Shown here: positions 45,301 through 58,532 of the stretch, one piece after another | How the letters are laid out: each line of letters opens with the position of its first letter | Numbering within the stretch: position 1 is the stretch's first letter | NCBI GenBank assembly: GCA_964035545.1 | Contig: OZ037773.1 | Span: forward strand, 3,267,751 to 3,327,750 | Direction of reading: 5' to 3' | DNA from: Bugula neritina | Taxonomy: Eukaryota; Bryozoa; Gymnolaemata; Cheilostomatida; Bugulidae | DNA: 60,000 bases | Made by a program: the position numbers and the translations under genes | The notes under the pieces: generated by a model | The model's input: the letters and a program-made list of their open reading frames with translations, nothing else | Told to the model about the DNA's origin: nothing | Database searches by the model: none

Positions 45301-47690
45301 AGATGTAAATGAAACTTGTTACTAAACTTAATAGGAAACAAAAAAAGAAAGTTTGTATCATCGGCACTTTTTTGTGCAGAAATTATGTTATAGAAAAGCG
45401 GTACAGTGTACAGTTTTGTATTTTTTCAGTCATCTAACGTGTAGTTGTCTTCTCTCAACCATTTAACGTTTTCCAATGTCTAGGTGGAAGAAAACAGAGA
45501 GTATCGACTGCATCGAGTAGCAGACGTCATAACTTCTAGCGACTATTCCACAGACCGCGGTGTCTTTCTCAAGACTCCTTTGAATGCAGGTCGGTATGTC
45601 ATCGTCCCAACGATTGAGAAACCAGGCCCTGCTGGACAGTTCTTCCTTCGAGTTTACAACAGCTGTGGAACTGTGGCTAAGTAAGCTGCAATTATAACAG
45701 TGTGCTGCCATAATGTTGGTTGCATGACGATTAGGCGTCAGCTTAAGTACTGATCAACAATTTATAAGAGATCATTATGTCAAGTGCTCACTTGGTTGAA
45801 GTTGAATTCAACTGTAGCTGCTGCACTTTTACCAAATCGTTAGAGCATACAACCCTCAAACACTCCGCAAATGATAGCCAAGATATATATATATCAATAT
45901 TTTAATAGCGCATAAATTTTAAGTGTGTCAGAGATTCTTGAACTGTAGCTAATGTACCTGTACTCGTCTGATCACCGAACATAAATGTGTACTAAACTTT
46001 ATTCAACATAATAGTATTCTATCACTTTTAGCCATATATAATAATTATGTTATAATCGTGGACTGCATGTAGACTGTTTGTTGCAGTTTCTAGCCTTTCT
46101 CGCTCAGGTAACACTTTATCATTTTAATGAGAAATTTGCTGCATGCTTCTAGCTATGTTCTGTTACAATATGATGCTGATTGTGTCTTTATCTTTGTATT
46201 TTGTGTTATATTTTGGTGCATATAATGCATGTGTGGGCATCTCTGCACCTTCTATCAATTGCTAGTCTATCATTACAAAATTTAAAATTCCCTGATTTTA
46301 CCCAAGATGGAGATATGCTCTGTGGCAGGAGAAAGCTGACAATTATGTGCATATATAGAGTGATTCTGCATGAAACTCAATAACATGTTTTTTGAGTATT
46401 TCAATCTTTGTTACAGAATATATTTCCGCAGTACACTAAATGGTATGTGGGGAAAAAATTTATCTCAATGATTTTAATGATACAATAAAATGACATCAGA
46501 CATGTGACTAGTAGTCTCGGTTATAGTCTAAACTAGATGCATTTTCCTGTTGTGTTCACATTGAATATTCGTACTCAGAGTATTTTTTTATTTACAGGAA
46601 ACATCACCATAGCGACCATTTTGTTTACATTACCTGGTAGGAATTAAGACAATACATTGTGTATGTTATTTTGTGCAGGGAGCTGATGAGAGACGAGCCA
46701 AACTCTTCCAAACCATGCTGTGGTTCTGCAGTATTCCTGGCAGTGCAACTCACAGTCACGCGAGCTGAAGATCTGACCAATGAGAAGCGAGGTAACGTAT
46801 TTCACTGTTCTGCTAACCAATCAGAACCTATTACAAGAGTTTGGGACTTAGTAATAATCAGGCAGTAATCAGTTGAGAGAAGACAATTGCCGAGTTGAAA
46901 CATTTTGTTTCTGTTATAGATTGAGATAAATTAAAATTGTGTAATTTATCCTAAATTACATCATTTTTACTTCTAAATCTCTTCTATTTTATATATATGG
47001 CTTTTTAGATTCTTACATAATACTTAAATATTTTATAAGATGTTTTTATGGTGTTAGGTAAACAAATACTATATCATAAATAATTAATTGCATTACTGGG
47101 TATCTTTAATTATATAGTTGTACTGCATATATGACTAGTAATATTATGTGACACTGTCTAGACGTACTAAACCCATTCTGTGTTGTCAAATGTGAGGGAG
47201 ATACTGTCAAGACTAAAGTAATCAAAGACTCTAGCAGCCCGCAGTGGAATGATAAGTTTATATTCTATAAGAAAGCTAATGGGGAGAGAAAACCAATCAC
47301 CCTCCAGGTATCTTGTTGTTGGTCAATAGAAAAATGCAATACAAACGCAAACTCATTTAAAATTTAATCAGTTTTAATTATGTAGGATTTATACCCACAA
47401 ATATTACAAGAGAATTGATATTTTTGCATTTAGAATTATTTGTAATTGTTAAGTTAGTCTAGCATTTAATAATAGCGTTAGTTGCTTTCTCATTTCAGGT
47501 GTTTAGCTCACAGACCTTGTCAAACACACCTCTGGGTGAAGCAGAAGTTAGTGATTTCTCTGACTCTGGAGGTCAAAATCTGACCCTAACTCTTCTTCAA
47601 AAGAGTAAGAAAAAAGATGTAGCAGACATTGAGTTACCAGGCAGACTGCATGTTCACGTCTGCAGCAGTGAAAATCTCTCGGAGTTCTAA
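39375..47690 (+). CDS. CAPN5/6-like calpain with substituted catalytic residues (probable pseudoprotease)
   Basis: Thirteen exons (39375-39530, 39680-39811, 40249-40451, 40879-41068, 41303-41420, 42277-42493, 43372-43559, 44061-44137, 44609-44746, 45484-45680, 46679-46791, 47162-47307, 47499-47690) encode 688 residues. The order is a short N-terminus, protease cores 1 and 2, a C2-like domain ([19 protein letters not shown]) and a C-terminal C2 domain instead of EF hands. This is the CAPN5/CAPN6 (TRA-3) layout. Matches include [40 protein letters not shown] and VDFTGGV. Catalytic Cys is Arg78 (EYGNRWF for the usual QVGNCWF), His300 is kept (VDHGY), and catalytic Asn is Thr325 (QTPWQ for RNPWG). 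An acidic loop of about 40 residues in exon 5 is extra. Known inactive CAPN6 acts as a microtubule-binding protein; a similar non-proteolytic role is inferred. AATAAA lies at 47813. Confidence 0.88.
40026..40088. repeat. Perfect 27-bp hairpin with tRNA T-arm-like sequence
   Basis: Arms 40026-40052 and 40062-40088 are perfect reverse complements around a 9-base loop. The right arm GGCTTGAATCCC, then AGTGGGGGCA, reads like a tRNA T-arm and acceptor 3' strand. It may be an inverted fragment of a tRNA-derived element. It lies in calpain intron 2. Confidence 0.8.
42496..42908. repeat. 25-bp minisatellite with alternating subunits, calpain intron 6
   Basis: About 16 copies of GTTTGCTAGTTTCAGTTTAG plus AACTC or AGCTG. 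The two variants alternate for at least four rounds, making a 50-bp higher-order unit. The first copy overlaps the splice donor (GTAGGTTTGCTAG, intron starts 42494). Confidence 0.93.
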
Positions 47691-47812
47691 ACTTCAGATG
47701 CAATTCATGGGTGTCCAAGATTTCCCAGTCTATAAAATTATTTTCGCTTTAAAGTGGGTCATCAAAAATTTATTGTTTTCTATACTTGTTCATTGATTCA
47801 GCTATTGTCTAT

Positions 47813-47818
47813 AATAAA
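47813..47818 (+). terminator. Poly(A) signal of the calpain-like gene
   Basis: AATAAA lies 123 bases after the calpain stop codon, followed by T-rich sequence. Confidence 0.5.
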
Positions 47819-48533
47819 ACATAAAATGATGGTATTTTAAGCTAGGACAATAAACTTTTGATGACTTTTTTACTGGATGTAATAATATTCATGTTTATAA
47901 TCACACTTCTTTTATGCTTGTCCAAACAAGAGTTCTGCTCAACTAATAAATATTACAAAATCTCGCATAAAAATAATTGTACTATAAAAATATTTTGTCA
48001 ACTTTTAAATCATTGTTTTCAATTTTGTACTGCGAGAGTAAAATTTTAAGGGGAGATTTTAGCCAAATATATTTCTTTTACTGGTTTATTATATATAACA
48101 ATATGTTTTTATGCTTTGTGTGATATTTTATTTTTTGCTGATATTTATTGGAATATAATGATTTATACTTGATAATTTAAGAATTATGCTATAAACCAGT
48201 CTAATATCGACATGCCACTGGCTCACTGCGTATGCTGCAGCATCGTAATAATTTAATATAATCTGCGTCTAAACTCTAACTCATAGCGACACCTCAAATA
48301 CGTGCATATAGGAAGGATTTGGCTGCACGGGTTGAGCTTTTCTCCGAGTCCACTCGGTGCCATGCTAGGTCTTTTTTTCAAGTAGGCTATAGTAATATTT
48401 TATTTTAAAAATTTTTTAACGTTAGTAGATGTATTTAAACTTGATTAAAATTATAACTCTGATTGAAAAATTCTATGTTTGTTACTTTGATTGAATGTAC
48501 TTTTTGGTGCATCACTTTTGGTTTCTTGTAATT
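47819..48533. other. Intergenic spacer, calpain to hnRNP U
   Basis: About 700 AT-rich bases. No gene, repeat array or RNA signal is seen. Confidence 0.4.
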
Positions 48534-48541
48534 GGGCGGGG
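48534..48541 (+). promoter_or_regulatory. GC box upstream of hnRNP U
   Basis: GGGCGGGG in AT-rich surroundings, 145 bases before the hnRNP U start codon. This is a plausible Sp1/KLF site of a TATA-less housekeeping promoter. Confidence 0.45.
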
Positions 48542-48685
48542 AAACGTGTTTCAGCCATTTTAGTTGCTTACAAATTTTGCCGATTATCGATCGGACGATG
48601 AAATTGAATAGAGCTGCACTAACTCCAGCCCTATACCTATATTAATAATTGTATTTCACTCAGATTGGTCAAGTAGCCTAAGAAT

Positions 48686-51600
48686 ATGAGTGATGTAGAT
48701 TATTCCAAACTTAAAGTAACAGAGTTGAGGGAGGAATTGAAGAAAAATGGTCTGGATACAAAAGGGAAGAAAGAGCAGCTAGTTAAACGCCTGGAAAACT
48801 TTTTCGCTAGCGGCGGCGCTGGTAAATATTAGTTAATTTATAGTGTGATTCTATTTGTATGATATTCATTATTCGTATTTTAATAATAATTAATATTCAT
48901 AATAATGGAATTAAAACTCCCGTAGTCGTTCATCTTTTCCTTTGGGTTTTAGATGCTAGTTTAGGAGAAAATGATGCTGACTTGTCACAAAGTCAAAGTG
49001 ATGCTCCAAGTGATTTGGAAACATCAATGGCAGAAGAGAGCCAGCCACCAGCAGAGGCAGTTAAGCCTGCGAGTGAGGTATGCATTCAATATGAATATGG
49101 CAGTATTTGTTTAGAGGAAAACAGTTGATATGAAGCTGTTCTCTTTGCATGTTACTAAACCTTGACTGATGTACAAGTATCCTGTTAACTGTTAAGCCTG
49201 GCCAGCCACTCATTCAATTATGGGAGTTGTGTTGAATCTTCTAATTCAATTTCAACTATTTTCAGACTTTGACTGAGGAGCCAAGCGATACTGCGCCTGC
49301 TGTAGATGAAACACCAGCCGATGTTGGTGAAGCCCCAGCAGAAGTTACTGAAGCCCCAACAGAAGTTACTGAAGCCCCAACAGAAGTTACTGAAGCACCA
49401 GCAGCAGAAGTGACTGAAGCCCCAACAGAAGTGACTGAAGCACCAGCAGCAGTTATTGAAGCACCAGCAGCAGTTACTGAAGCCCCAGCGGAAAATCTTG
49501 AGCAAACATCTGAAGGGGTGAATGGAGTAACTGAGCCTGAGCCCATGGGTGAGTCTGTCTATCAGTATATCCGTGACATATGTTTTGTAGTGCAGGAACT
49601 TCAATCTGTTTTGATAGAGCTACTTTGTATTATCATCTCGTCTTGTTTTAGAGTCTGAAGAAACGGTAAAAGAGGCAGAACCTGCTGTAAAAGAGGAAGA
49701 GAATACTAGTACTGCAGCTGCAGGCGAACAAACCAAATCTGGTATGTTAGTTCTTATGATGATTTTGAATCTGCTCTCTGATCTTTTAACCGTTGGCTGC
49801 TAGCAACATATTGCTTCACCTTTACAGTTTTTTCAATTTAACTTATGTTGAGTGGCAACTAATAGGCTGCTGTTGGGACTTGGGACACATTTTTGCAGCA
49901 GTGGGCAACCAGTTCTAGTACAGAACTTTGAGCTAGTATTGGGCTGATAGTTGGGAATTCAAATTGGTGCCGTAGTGTCCCATTTTGTTAATTGAGGGGA
50001 TTTGATTATCCATATATTCGGTGTCACAAATAAATCTCAAAAAATTGAAATAACTTAGCAATTACATGTGGTTACTAGTTTGCCAATTGTGTCGCAACAC
50101 TGCATGTGAGCAAAGCAGAAACTAGAGTTGTATTGTACTTTACTCTGTGTTTCTAGTTGATGCTGGGGAGAAGAGAAAAAGGTCAAGGTCTCCTGAAGGT
50201 GACCGCAGACGGGACTCTCCAAGTCACAAACGGGAAAGGCGTGACGTATCTCAGTCCAGCATGGAGTGTAGAGACTGGGCGGAGAGTGAGGACGTGCAGC
50301 TTGACCGATACAACTGTGACCTCAATCTGGAGGTGCACTTTTACAAATAAGTCGAGTTCAGTGTGTTAACTAGAAAAGTTATATTATCAGCTAAAACAGT
50401 TGTCTTACCCTGGAGCACATGACTTGCTATGTACTATATGTCAGTTTAGTAAAAGTGTACCATTTCTCATCATTTCTAGACTGCTTCATAGAAGCGATCT
50501 ATTCACTGTCTGTTTGCTAAGCTGTCTCAACCCACTCATGCTTTTAGGTCATACACAACGGCTACACCATCAAACCCCAGAGCTTTGGAGGGTTCGGGTA
50601 CATGTGGGGTGGTTTAAGGGCCAACTATGGTGTCACAGATGGTAAAGTTGCGTTTCAGATGAAGGTGAGTCATAGCAAGGTTCACCTTCTAAGGTATATC
50701 TCTCACGGTAGTGTATATCTAGCACATTGTATGCCATGTGTTGAGCAACTCTAACAAAGTTTCTAGTTTATGTGATAATGTGGCATCATATCTCTTCATC
50801 GTGACCGCTTGTGTTATTTAGGCTGTAAAGAACTTGAGAATACAGATAGGCGAGGAGTCCTACGGAGCCAACCACGTTTCTCGTGTCGGTTGGTCTGTAG
50901 ACTGTGCCGACTTTCAGCTCGGAGAGTACCCAAAGTCCTGGGGCTACGGCGGCACAGCCAAGTTCTCTACTAACTCCAAGTTCAGTGACTTCAATGTGAA
51001 GTATTACAATACAGACGTGGTCACATGTTATCTGGTGAGTGTGTTAACTGTGTAACATCTTAGCTACTCTGTGGTCTGTCTCCTGCTTTATGCAGTGATT
51101 GTCAAACTATTACTGCATCTCCATGACTTCGAGTAGTATGGGTCAGTTTGTGGTTGGGGTTTCATTCAATGCAATTGTTTCCAAACATCAAATGAAAAAT
51201 CTATCCGCATAGTGTGCAGTTTGTAAGTGTAGTGTATAAGTATGCAGTTGGTATCTTTTGCCCTGGATTTCAGTGTTTACTAGAGGCTTGTATACCTGTT
51301 CACTGCTCACATACTACAAGGTAAAGCAAAATGTTCTGATAATAACGGGCAGGCCAAGCAAGGTGCTTGCACATAAGGTGTAGCACTGACACATTTGTGT
51401 GACTTTAGGACATGACAGGTGACAATGTCATCATGAGCTTTGCTAAGAATGACCAGCCTATGGCGAAGGCCGCAGAGTTTCCCAAGTCCGATCTGGACGG
51501 AGAGGCCCTGTTTCCCGCCATTGCCACTAAAAACCAGTTGGTAGAAATGAACTTTGGCCAGCTGGTAAGTATTCCTTCTGTACCCGTCTCAGTTGGTTTC

Positions 51601-54600
51601 CTGTCGGTGAGATAGTTGAGATTCTAAGATGTCTCCTACATATTGGTTGCCAAGTTACAGTTTATTATAGGAGAAGCCTTGGGTTCCTTTACTCGGCGAG
51701 GAGGGAGAATACACATTCATTGGTAAAGTTCCTGTGGAGGAGAGAGTGCGGGCAGCTAAGCCCCCTCTCTCTAAAGAGGAGTGCGAAGTCCTCCTTCTAA
51801 TTGGTCTGCCGGGAGCCGGCAAGTCACACTGGGCGGTCAGAACTCAGCGCGACCTGCCAGAGAAGAGATACTATGTGCTGGGGACCAATAACATCATCGA
51901 CAGAATGAAGGTGGGCAGTCCTTCCCCGCCCTATTTTATACTACCCTCACCCCCTCTCTCTATATTCTACTACTCTCTATATTATACTACCCTCTATGTT
52001 CTACTACTCTCTATATTCTACTGTGTACAGGTAGAAGGAGTACCCAGGAAGAACAACTACGCTGGCAGATGGGACGTGCTGTTTGACCAAGCCAATGACT
52101 GTCTGAGGAAGATGCTGGAAACAGCCACTCGCAGATACAAGAACTACATTCTGGATCAGGTGTGTGTCTGCTCTCAGTCTAACTATTCGAGTAGTTCTAC
52201 TAGTTAACAGTGCTGAGTGACTATTCCCAGCTAATTGCCAGTATATCAACAGCTCTCTTGTGTCTTCACTGCTCCTTGTCTCTGGGTATCCAGTCACTCT
52301 ATCAATCTGCTAAGCTGAGTGCTGGTTGCATTGCAGGTGTAAGTACGGAGTATACATTGTAGGTTGTGTAGGTAAGTACGGTCACAGACACGTCGTCTCT
52401 TCGGTGTAAGTATGAAGGTAAGTGTAGTAGTATAAGAGGGGTGGTTGAAGGTACATTGTGGGTTGTATTGGGGGACGGAAGGAGCTAGATAGTAGGTACA
52501 GTACATACTCTTAAGTCAATGCAAAGTATTATCTCTGTTTAAATGCGAGTCAATGGCAGCAAGCAAGCATTACACTCTGAAAGGACAGCTTGGATCTTGA
52601 ACTTCACAGAATAAATGCTAAGGCATTAGCTTCTCTTGAGTTACTAATATTATGTTCTTGAAACTGGCGTATTTCTCAACGTGTGTAAATAATAAATGCA
52701 TTCCAATATCAATCTAGTAGTAAACTTAGTGTGAGGCCCCTCAGTGAATTCTTGGCCCTGTTGTACGCTTGATTGTAGGTCACACGCTCTTCGGTACAAG
52801 GTAAGGTCTCACTGTTTCAAGAACACAGCCAGTTTTTATGCCCCGGCCGACCCAACTAGCTCTTGTATAGCCACTGCACTTGTCATACAACACTCACTAT
52901 AACTGCTCTTGTTTCTTCATTTGTTATAAACACGCAGACCAATGTATACGACACTGCTCAGAGGAGAAAGATGCGTCCTTTTGTTGGATTTAAACGAAAA
53001 GCTGTTGTTGTCTTGCCCACTGACAAAGTGTATCGTGAGCGAATTACAAAACGCACAAAGGAGGAAGGCAAAGAGGTGCCTGAAACAGCTGTTCTTGAAA
53101 TGAAAGGTAGACATATAGTTGAGCTGACAGTTGCTAGACCATAGGTGGGTGTGTGGCGCAGATTGGCAGCGTCTAACTGCTGCCGAACTGTGCACGCCAA
53201 CAGGGAGTACCATATTAGCTCTTTCTCTCTCAGCTTGTTTGCGGAAAGGCTGCGGTTATCTTGTTGCCGTTTCCTGTGACGTAAACAGCTGCTTTGTTCA
53301 GTAATATCCTATGCGGGTGGCTGCTGCCGAGCAGCCGGGGTCTTGCTGACTCCGGACAGCTCGCGGCGCCCCCTGGTTCTGTCGCCTGTCATCTTGCGTG
53401 TCTTATTTACAGCCAACTTCTCGCTGCCGACAGCACCTGTAGAAACAGTGCTGAACCCTGAGGCCAACGAGTTGGCAGCAAAGGAGGCAGAAGAGGAGCG
53501 GCTGGCCAAGGAGAAGAAGCAGCTGGAAGAGAAGGAGGCGGCTGCTGAGAAAGCGGAGGCTGCTGAGAAAGCGGAGGCTGCTGAGAAAGCGGAGGCTGCT
53601 GAGAAAGCGGAGGCTGCTGAGAAAGCTGAGGCTGGTGAAAGTGAGCAAGTCGAGTCAGCCATGGAAGAAACTGAAGAAAAAAAGGAAGAGGTGGAGGTAA
53701 AAACAGAAGCGGCAGTGCCGGAGACGAAAGAGGAGGAGACTGAAGAGAAAGCTTCTGCTGACGCTGTTGAGACAGAGAAGGTGAGTGAAGTAGCAGTAGC
53801 TCGTTACTAACCAGTCACCGTTACATGTTACCTACCTGAGGGCTCATCTGTCGAAGATCAAGTGGTTAAAACTAAATATCTCTGTGTGAACTCAAATTCT
53901 GGTTTTATCAAAACTGTTAGAAATTCCCTTTTGTAGCCGACACAGGTAAAAGAAGAAGCAGAGAAAATGGATGAAACTTCGTCGGAACAAACAGCAGGTG
54001 CTGCAGAGTCTGCACCAGCGGCAGCTGAAGAGAAAGACACAGGTGTGTTGTGTTACTATACACTATCATGTGTTACTATACACTATCATGTGTTACTATA
54101 CACTATCATGTGTTACTATACACTATCATGTGTTACTATATACTATCATGTGTTACTATACACTATCATGTGTTACTATACACTATCATGTGTTACTATA
54201 TACTATCATGTGTTACTATATACTATCATGTGTTACTATATACTATCATGTGTTACTATATACTATCATGTGTTACTATATACTATCATGTGTTACTATA
54301 TACTACCATGTGTTACTATACACTATCATGTGTTACTATACACTATCATGTGTTACTATATACTATCATGTGTTACTATATACTATCATGTGTTACTATA
54401 TACTACCATGTGTTACTATATACTATCATGTAAAGTCGCTGTACTGGTTTTCTTAGCCACAGAGTCTGAGAAAGCTGCCGAAGGAGACAGCAAACCTTCC
54501 ACCGACTCAAAAGAGGCTGAAGCTAAGACGGAAGAGAAAAAAGAAGAACCGGAACAGGTAGGCTGCAGCTTCATATTTCACAATCCAGCTTTATAGTCAG

Positions 54601-56733
54601 TTGTAAAACTTCATATACTTCACGTCTCATGTCACTCACTGCCCATCCCTGTCACTCACTACCTCCCCCTGTCACTCACTACCTCTCCCTGTCACTCACT
54701 ACCCCTTCCTGTCACTCACTACCTCACCCTGTCACTCACTACCTCTCCCTGTCACTCACTACCCCTCCCTGTCACTCACTACCTCTCCGTGTCACTCACT
54801 ACCTCTCCCTGTCGCTCACTACCTCTCCCTGTCACTCACTACCTCTTCCTGTCACTCACTGCCTATCCTTGTATCATGCAGGTGTTTGATGAGATAATGT
54901 TCACAGAGTTGAGTGGAACTGTAGCTCGGGATCTCTTAGCACAGTATGTGAAGGAAGGGCAGGCAAAGTTTCCCCCGGGAAGTAGAAGGTTCAGACGTGA
55001 AGACCGGCGTATTGGTGAGTGTCTTGTGCTCTGATGAACTGAACACAATCTGTATGTTTCCACGTGTAACACAGTCTGTATACATGTGTAACACAGTCTG
55101 TATGTTTCCACGTGTAACACAGTCTGTGTGTGTTCATATGTAACACAGTTTGTCTGTTTCCACGTGTAACACAGTCTGTATGTTTCTGTGCAGAGAGAGG
55201 GGGTTACCACAGAGGGAATGATTACCGGTACCACCAGCATCACTATGACAACAGAGACAGGAGAAACAGCTATGGCTACAACAACAGAGGCGGTGGAGGT
55301 GTGTATTACGTTGTGTAGTTCTCAGCACCTGCCTCATCCTTTTCATTCTGGCACTTCACCTCATTCTTGGCCCCTGAAATAATGATTTGTTTGTCTTCTA
55401 GGCTATGGTGGCAGTGGTGGATATGGCGGAGGAAACAGATATGGTGGCAGTGGTGGATATAACCAGAACAGAGGGTATGACAACAGAAATAGAGGCGGAT
55501 ATGGCGGAGTGAGTATCCCCTACTTAGCAAGGTTTTGCTAACTCAACACCTGCTTCAATTGAAACAACAAGATGTGTCTCACCGATATTTTCAACTGCGA
55601 ATGCCTTCAGTTTTGTGTGTATTTTGATATTTATCGTAATAGGCATGTAGACAGACAGTGTATTCTCGCCTGATTGTAGGGTGGTGGATACAAGAGTGGT
55701 GGTTACGGAGGGGGTTATGGCGGTGGCTGGGGAGGACAAGGCGGTGGCTGGAACAACCGAGGGGGTTGGAGTGGCGGAGGAGGGGGTAACAACTGGGGAG
55801 GAAACTACAACAGTGGAGGTTAGATTATTAGAGCATGTGATGTCACTAGTCAGCTTACATATACTCTGTAGTCATGTGCCTCCTCACTGATACCTTCTAA
55901 TGTTGAATGGTGAGTTAAACTTTCTACCTGTTGTGTCAAGTTTCTATGTGTACCGTGTGTTTTGGCTATCCATTAGGTTACGGTGGTGGCGGTAGAGGAG
56001 GATATGGTGGCAGCAGTCACGGCAGCGGCGGAGGACACGGTAACTATGGATACGGGAGGTGAGTCGGTCTGCATTCAATTAATGTGCTTATAGTAGATAA
56101 GTGTATGTATAACCGTGTACTCTCAAAGCATAGATAAATTCCTGTCTCATGTTACCAGTGTTTCAGGCCAGACACTATGCTAGACTGATCTGTCCAAAGG
56201 TCTTTATATAAGCACCGCATGGCCTACTGGCAGTAGGTGCACCTCAACCTCTTGGACACACCTCTCTAGATAGATAGACACACCTCCTTAGATAGATAGA
56301 CACACCTCCGCTGTAGCAACTACTCTGTGATGTTTTGGTCATACCTGGCTATCTGTTCTGCTTTAGTTACTCCATTACCTTCCGTTTCTGTTTTGTATTC
56401 ACTTTGACATGGCAGTTATCTGCACAACTGGTGTTTAATTGTAGTAAATATTATAGCGGCAGTGGTGGAAGCAGCAGTGGAAACTGGGGTAGTGGAAGCG
56501 GATCTAGCTCCTCGTGGAATCAAGGCAGCGGATATGGGAGTGGATATAACAATTACTCCAGTGGGGGTGGAGGTGCGTAATATGTTGTGAAGACTAGAAT
56601 ATAGGGGCTAACAACCCTGCTGCCTACATGCCTTTCAAATATATTCTATACTTGTATTAAAATGGCTACAAGTTTGCTAAGATGGAGGATGTGTTAGTAA
56701 AGTGGAAATCTTCTGTGTGTTACAGGCTACTAG
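48686..56733 (+). CDS. HNRNPU: hnRNP U (SAF-A) homologue: SAP, SPRY, P-loop kinase-like, Gly-rich tail
   Basis: Twenty-one exons: 48686-48821, 48953-49077, 49266-49548, 49652-49741, 50157-50332, 50548-50664, 50822-51034, 51409-51564, 51671-51910, 52031-52159, 52938-53106, 53413-53780, 53937-54042, 54457-54557, 54882-55014, 55194-55298, 55402-55508, 55680-55818, 55977-56058, 56445-56572, 56726-56733; 1036 residues. The order is an N-terminal SAP DNA-binding motif ([20 protein letters not shown]), an acidic EAPTEVT heptad-repeat region, an Arg/Ser patch, a SPRY domain (exons 5-9), then a polynucleotide-kinase-like ATPase with P-loop GLPGAGKS (residues 477-484) and [15 protein letters not shown]. 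The conserved MKxNFxLP motif follows, then a large inserted acidic/AEKAEA region, then [10 protein letters not shown] and a Gly/Tyr/Ser-rich tail with few RGG. The family binds scaffold-attachment DNA and nuclear RNA. Exon 21 adds only Gly-Tyr; without that splice the frame stops at 56580 after Gly-Ala. Confidence 0.93.
49328..49490 (+). repeat. 21-24-bp coding repeat (EAPTEVT) in hnRNP U exon 3
   Basis: Eight heptad-like copies of GAAGCCCCAACAGAAGTTACT with slips encode EAP(A/T)EVT. This acidic Pro/Thr region follows the SAP motif, where hnRNP U proteins are normally acidic. Confidence 0.9.
51911..52030. repeat. Pyrimidine repeat filling hnRNP U intron 9
   Basis: The 120-bp intron is made of irregular copies of CTACTCTCTATATT / TATACTACCCTC from about 20 bases after the donor to the acceptor TGTACAG. 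Confidence 0.75.
53548..53637 (+). repeat. 18-bp coding repeat (AEKAEA)5 in hnRNP U exon 12
   Basis: Five almost identical copies of GCTGAGAAAGCGGAGGCT. The protein unit is AEKAEA, a charged helix. It lies in the insertion that splits the conserved NFSLP and VFDEI motifs. Confidence 0.92.
54043..54433. repeat. 20-bp minisatellite filling hnRNP U intron 13
   Basis: About 19 copies of TGTGTTACTATACACTATCA (variants TATACTATCA, TATACTACCA). The array starts at the donor GTGTGT and takes up nearly all of the 414-bp intron, leaving only about 24 bases before the acceptor at 54455-54456. Confidence 0.95.
54627..54870. repeat. 20-bp pyrimidine-rich minisatellite, hnRNP U intron 14
   Basis: About 12 copies of GTCACTCACTACCTCTCCCT run up to the acceptor region of exon 15 (54882). 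The strand is C/T-rich, so the array doubles as a very long polypyrimidine tract. Confidence 0.94.
55038..55190. repeat. 26-bp repeat filling hnRNP U intron 15
   Basis: Five to six copies of GTAACACAGTCTGTATGTTT plus CCACGT, some truncated, ending at the acceptor CTGTGCAG (exon starts 55194). Confidence 0.9.
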
Positions 56734-57446
56734 TTCCTGGGGAGAGAAAACTCTTTACGGATATCTACTGAAAGTGCCGTCAGACAGTCTAGACCTGATA
56801 TTATGTATTCACCTTTCATTCTCATACAGTAGTTATGAGGAATAGACAACTCTCATTTATCTTGTATATAGTACTCATTTTTCTCTCATATTCTGTTGTA
56901 TTGTCATGAAACAGTAAAATGTTTTTAAACTGTATTCTACCACTTTTGGTATAGAATTCAGTACATGTATGCAATGGCGTCAGCAGCTTGTAATATAATT
57001 ATCTTTTACTCCCTTAATGTATGCTTATTTTCCAAATGACAAAATGAAATTTTCTTGTTTTTCAATTTATATATCAAATGTGTCATTGTGATTATATCTA
57101 AAAAATATAATTTACCAGCTAATTAGTCACACTAGTAGTCTTCATTGCCACCTGGAGTTAGGTTTCATGTCAGACAAAGCTGGGGTTGTTCAAGTAGCAA
57201 AAAGTAATGTCACACCTGTGATAGACAAAATCCTAGCTCGATAATTTCGAAACAGCATTGCAGATGAAAGCATTAGGCAAAAATCCACATTACAAGTAGG
57301 CAATATAATATGGCTGCAATAAATGGGCAATCGAGACTTATAGGGGTAGAAAAACTTAGTTAATTAAATGATGGGTCAGTTCAATGTTAACGATATATTT
57401 AAAATCTACATCAGAACAGTTATGAACTCTTTGAACACTATATGGT
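56734..57446. other. hnRNP U 3' UTR and spacer to H3
   Basis: No AATAAA at the expected place; TAAAATG and ATAAAT-like variants only. No coding signal. Confidence 0.35.
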
Positions 57447-57462
57447 GGCCCTAAAAAGGGCC
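57447..57462 (-). terminator. Histone 3' stem-loop of H3
   Basis: On the minus strand a 6-bp stem GGCCCT/AGGGCC with a four-T loop is flanked by AAA before and ACCA after, the usual setting of the SLBP-bound histone mRNA end. It indicates a non-polyadenylated, cell-cycle-regulated transcript. Confidence 0.93.
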
Positions 57463-57486
57463 TTTGGGGTTGTTTGGTTACGTAAT

Positions 57487-58489
<1,003 letters not shown>

Positions 58490-58516
58490 ACTACAGACTC
58501 CCATTTAAACCCCAAC

Positions 58517-58532
58517 GGCCCTTTTCAGGGCC
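58517..58532 (+). terminator. Histone 3' stem-loop of H4
   Basis: GGCCCT-TTTC-AGGGCC with an AAC 5' flank and ATCCA 3' flank is a standard histone mRNA hairpin. Confidence 0.95.

Noticed and set aside
49218-49604. Antisense frames opposite the EAPTEVT region
   Set aside because: Shadow of the coding repeat in hnRNP U exon 3; low-complexity Ala/Ser/Val or Trp/Cys translation.
53309-53662. Antisense Ser/Ala/Phe-rich frame opposite the AEKAEA repeat
   Set aside because: Produced by the 18-bp coding repeat on the other strand; no splice or start evidence.
54043-54596. Plus-strand frames of 209, 161 and 127 codons through the 20-bp repeat
   Set aside because: The array is an intron; the frames read LLYTIMCYY-type repeats in all three phases because 20-bp units cycle through the frames without a stop.
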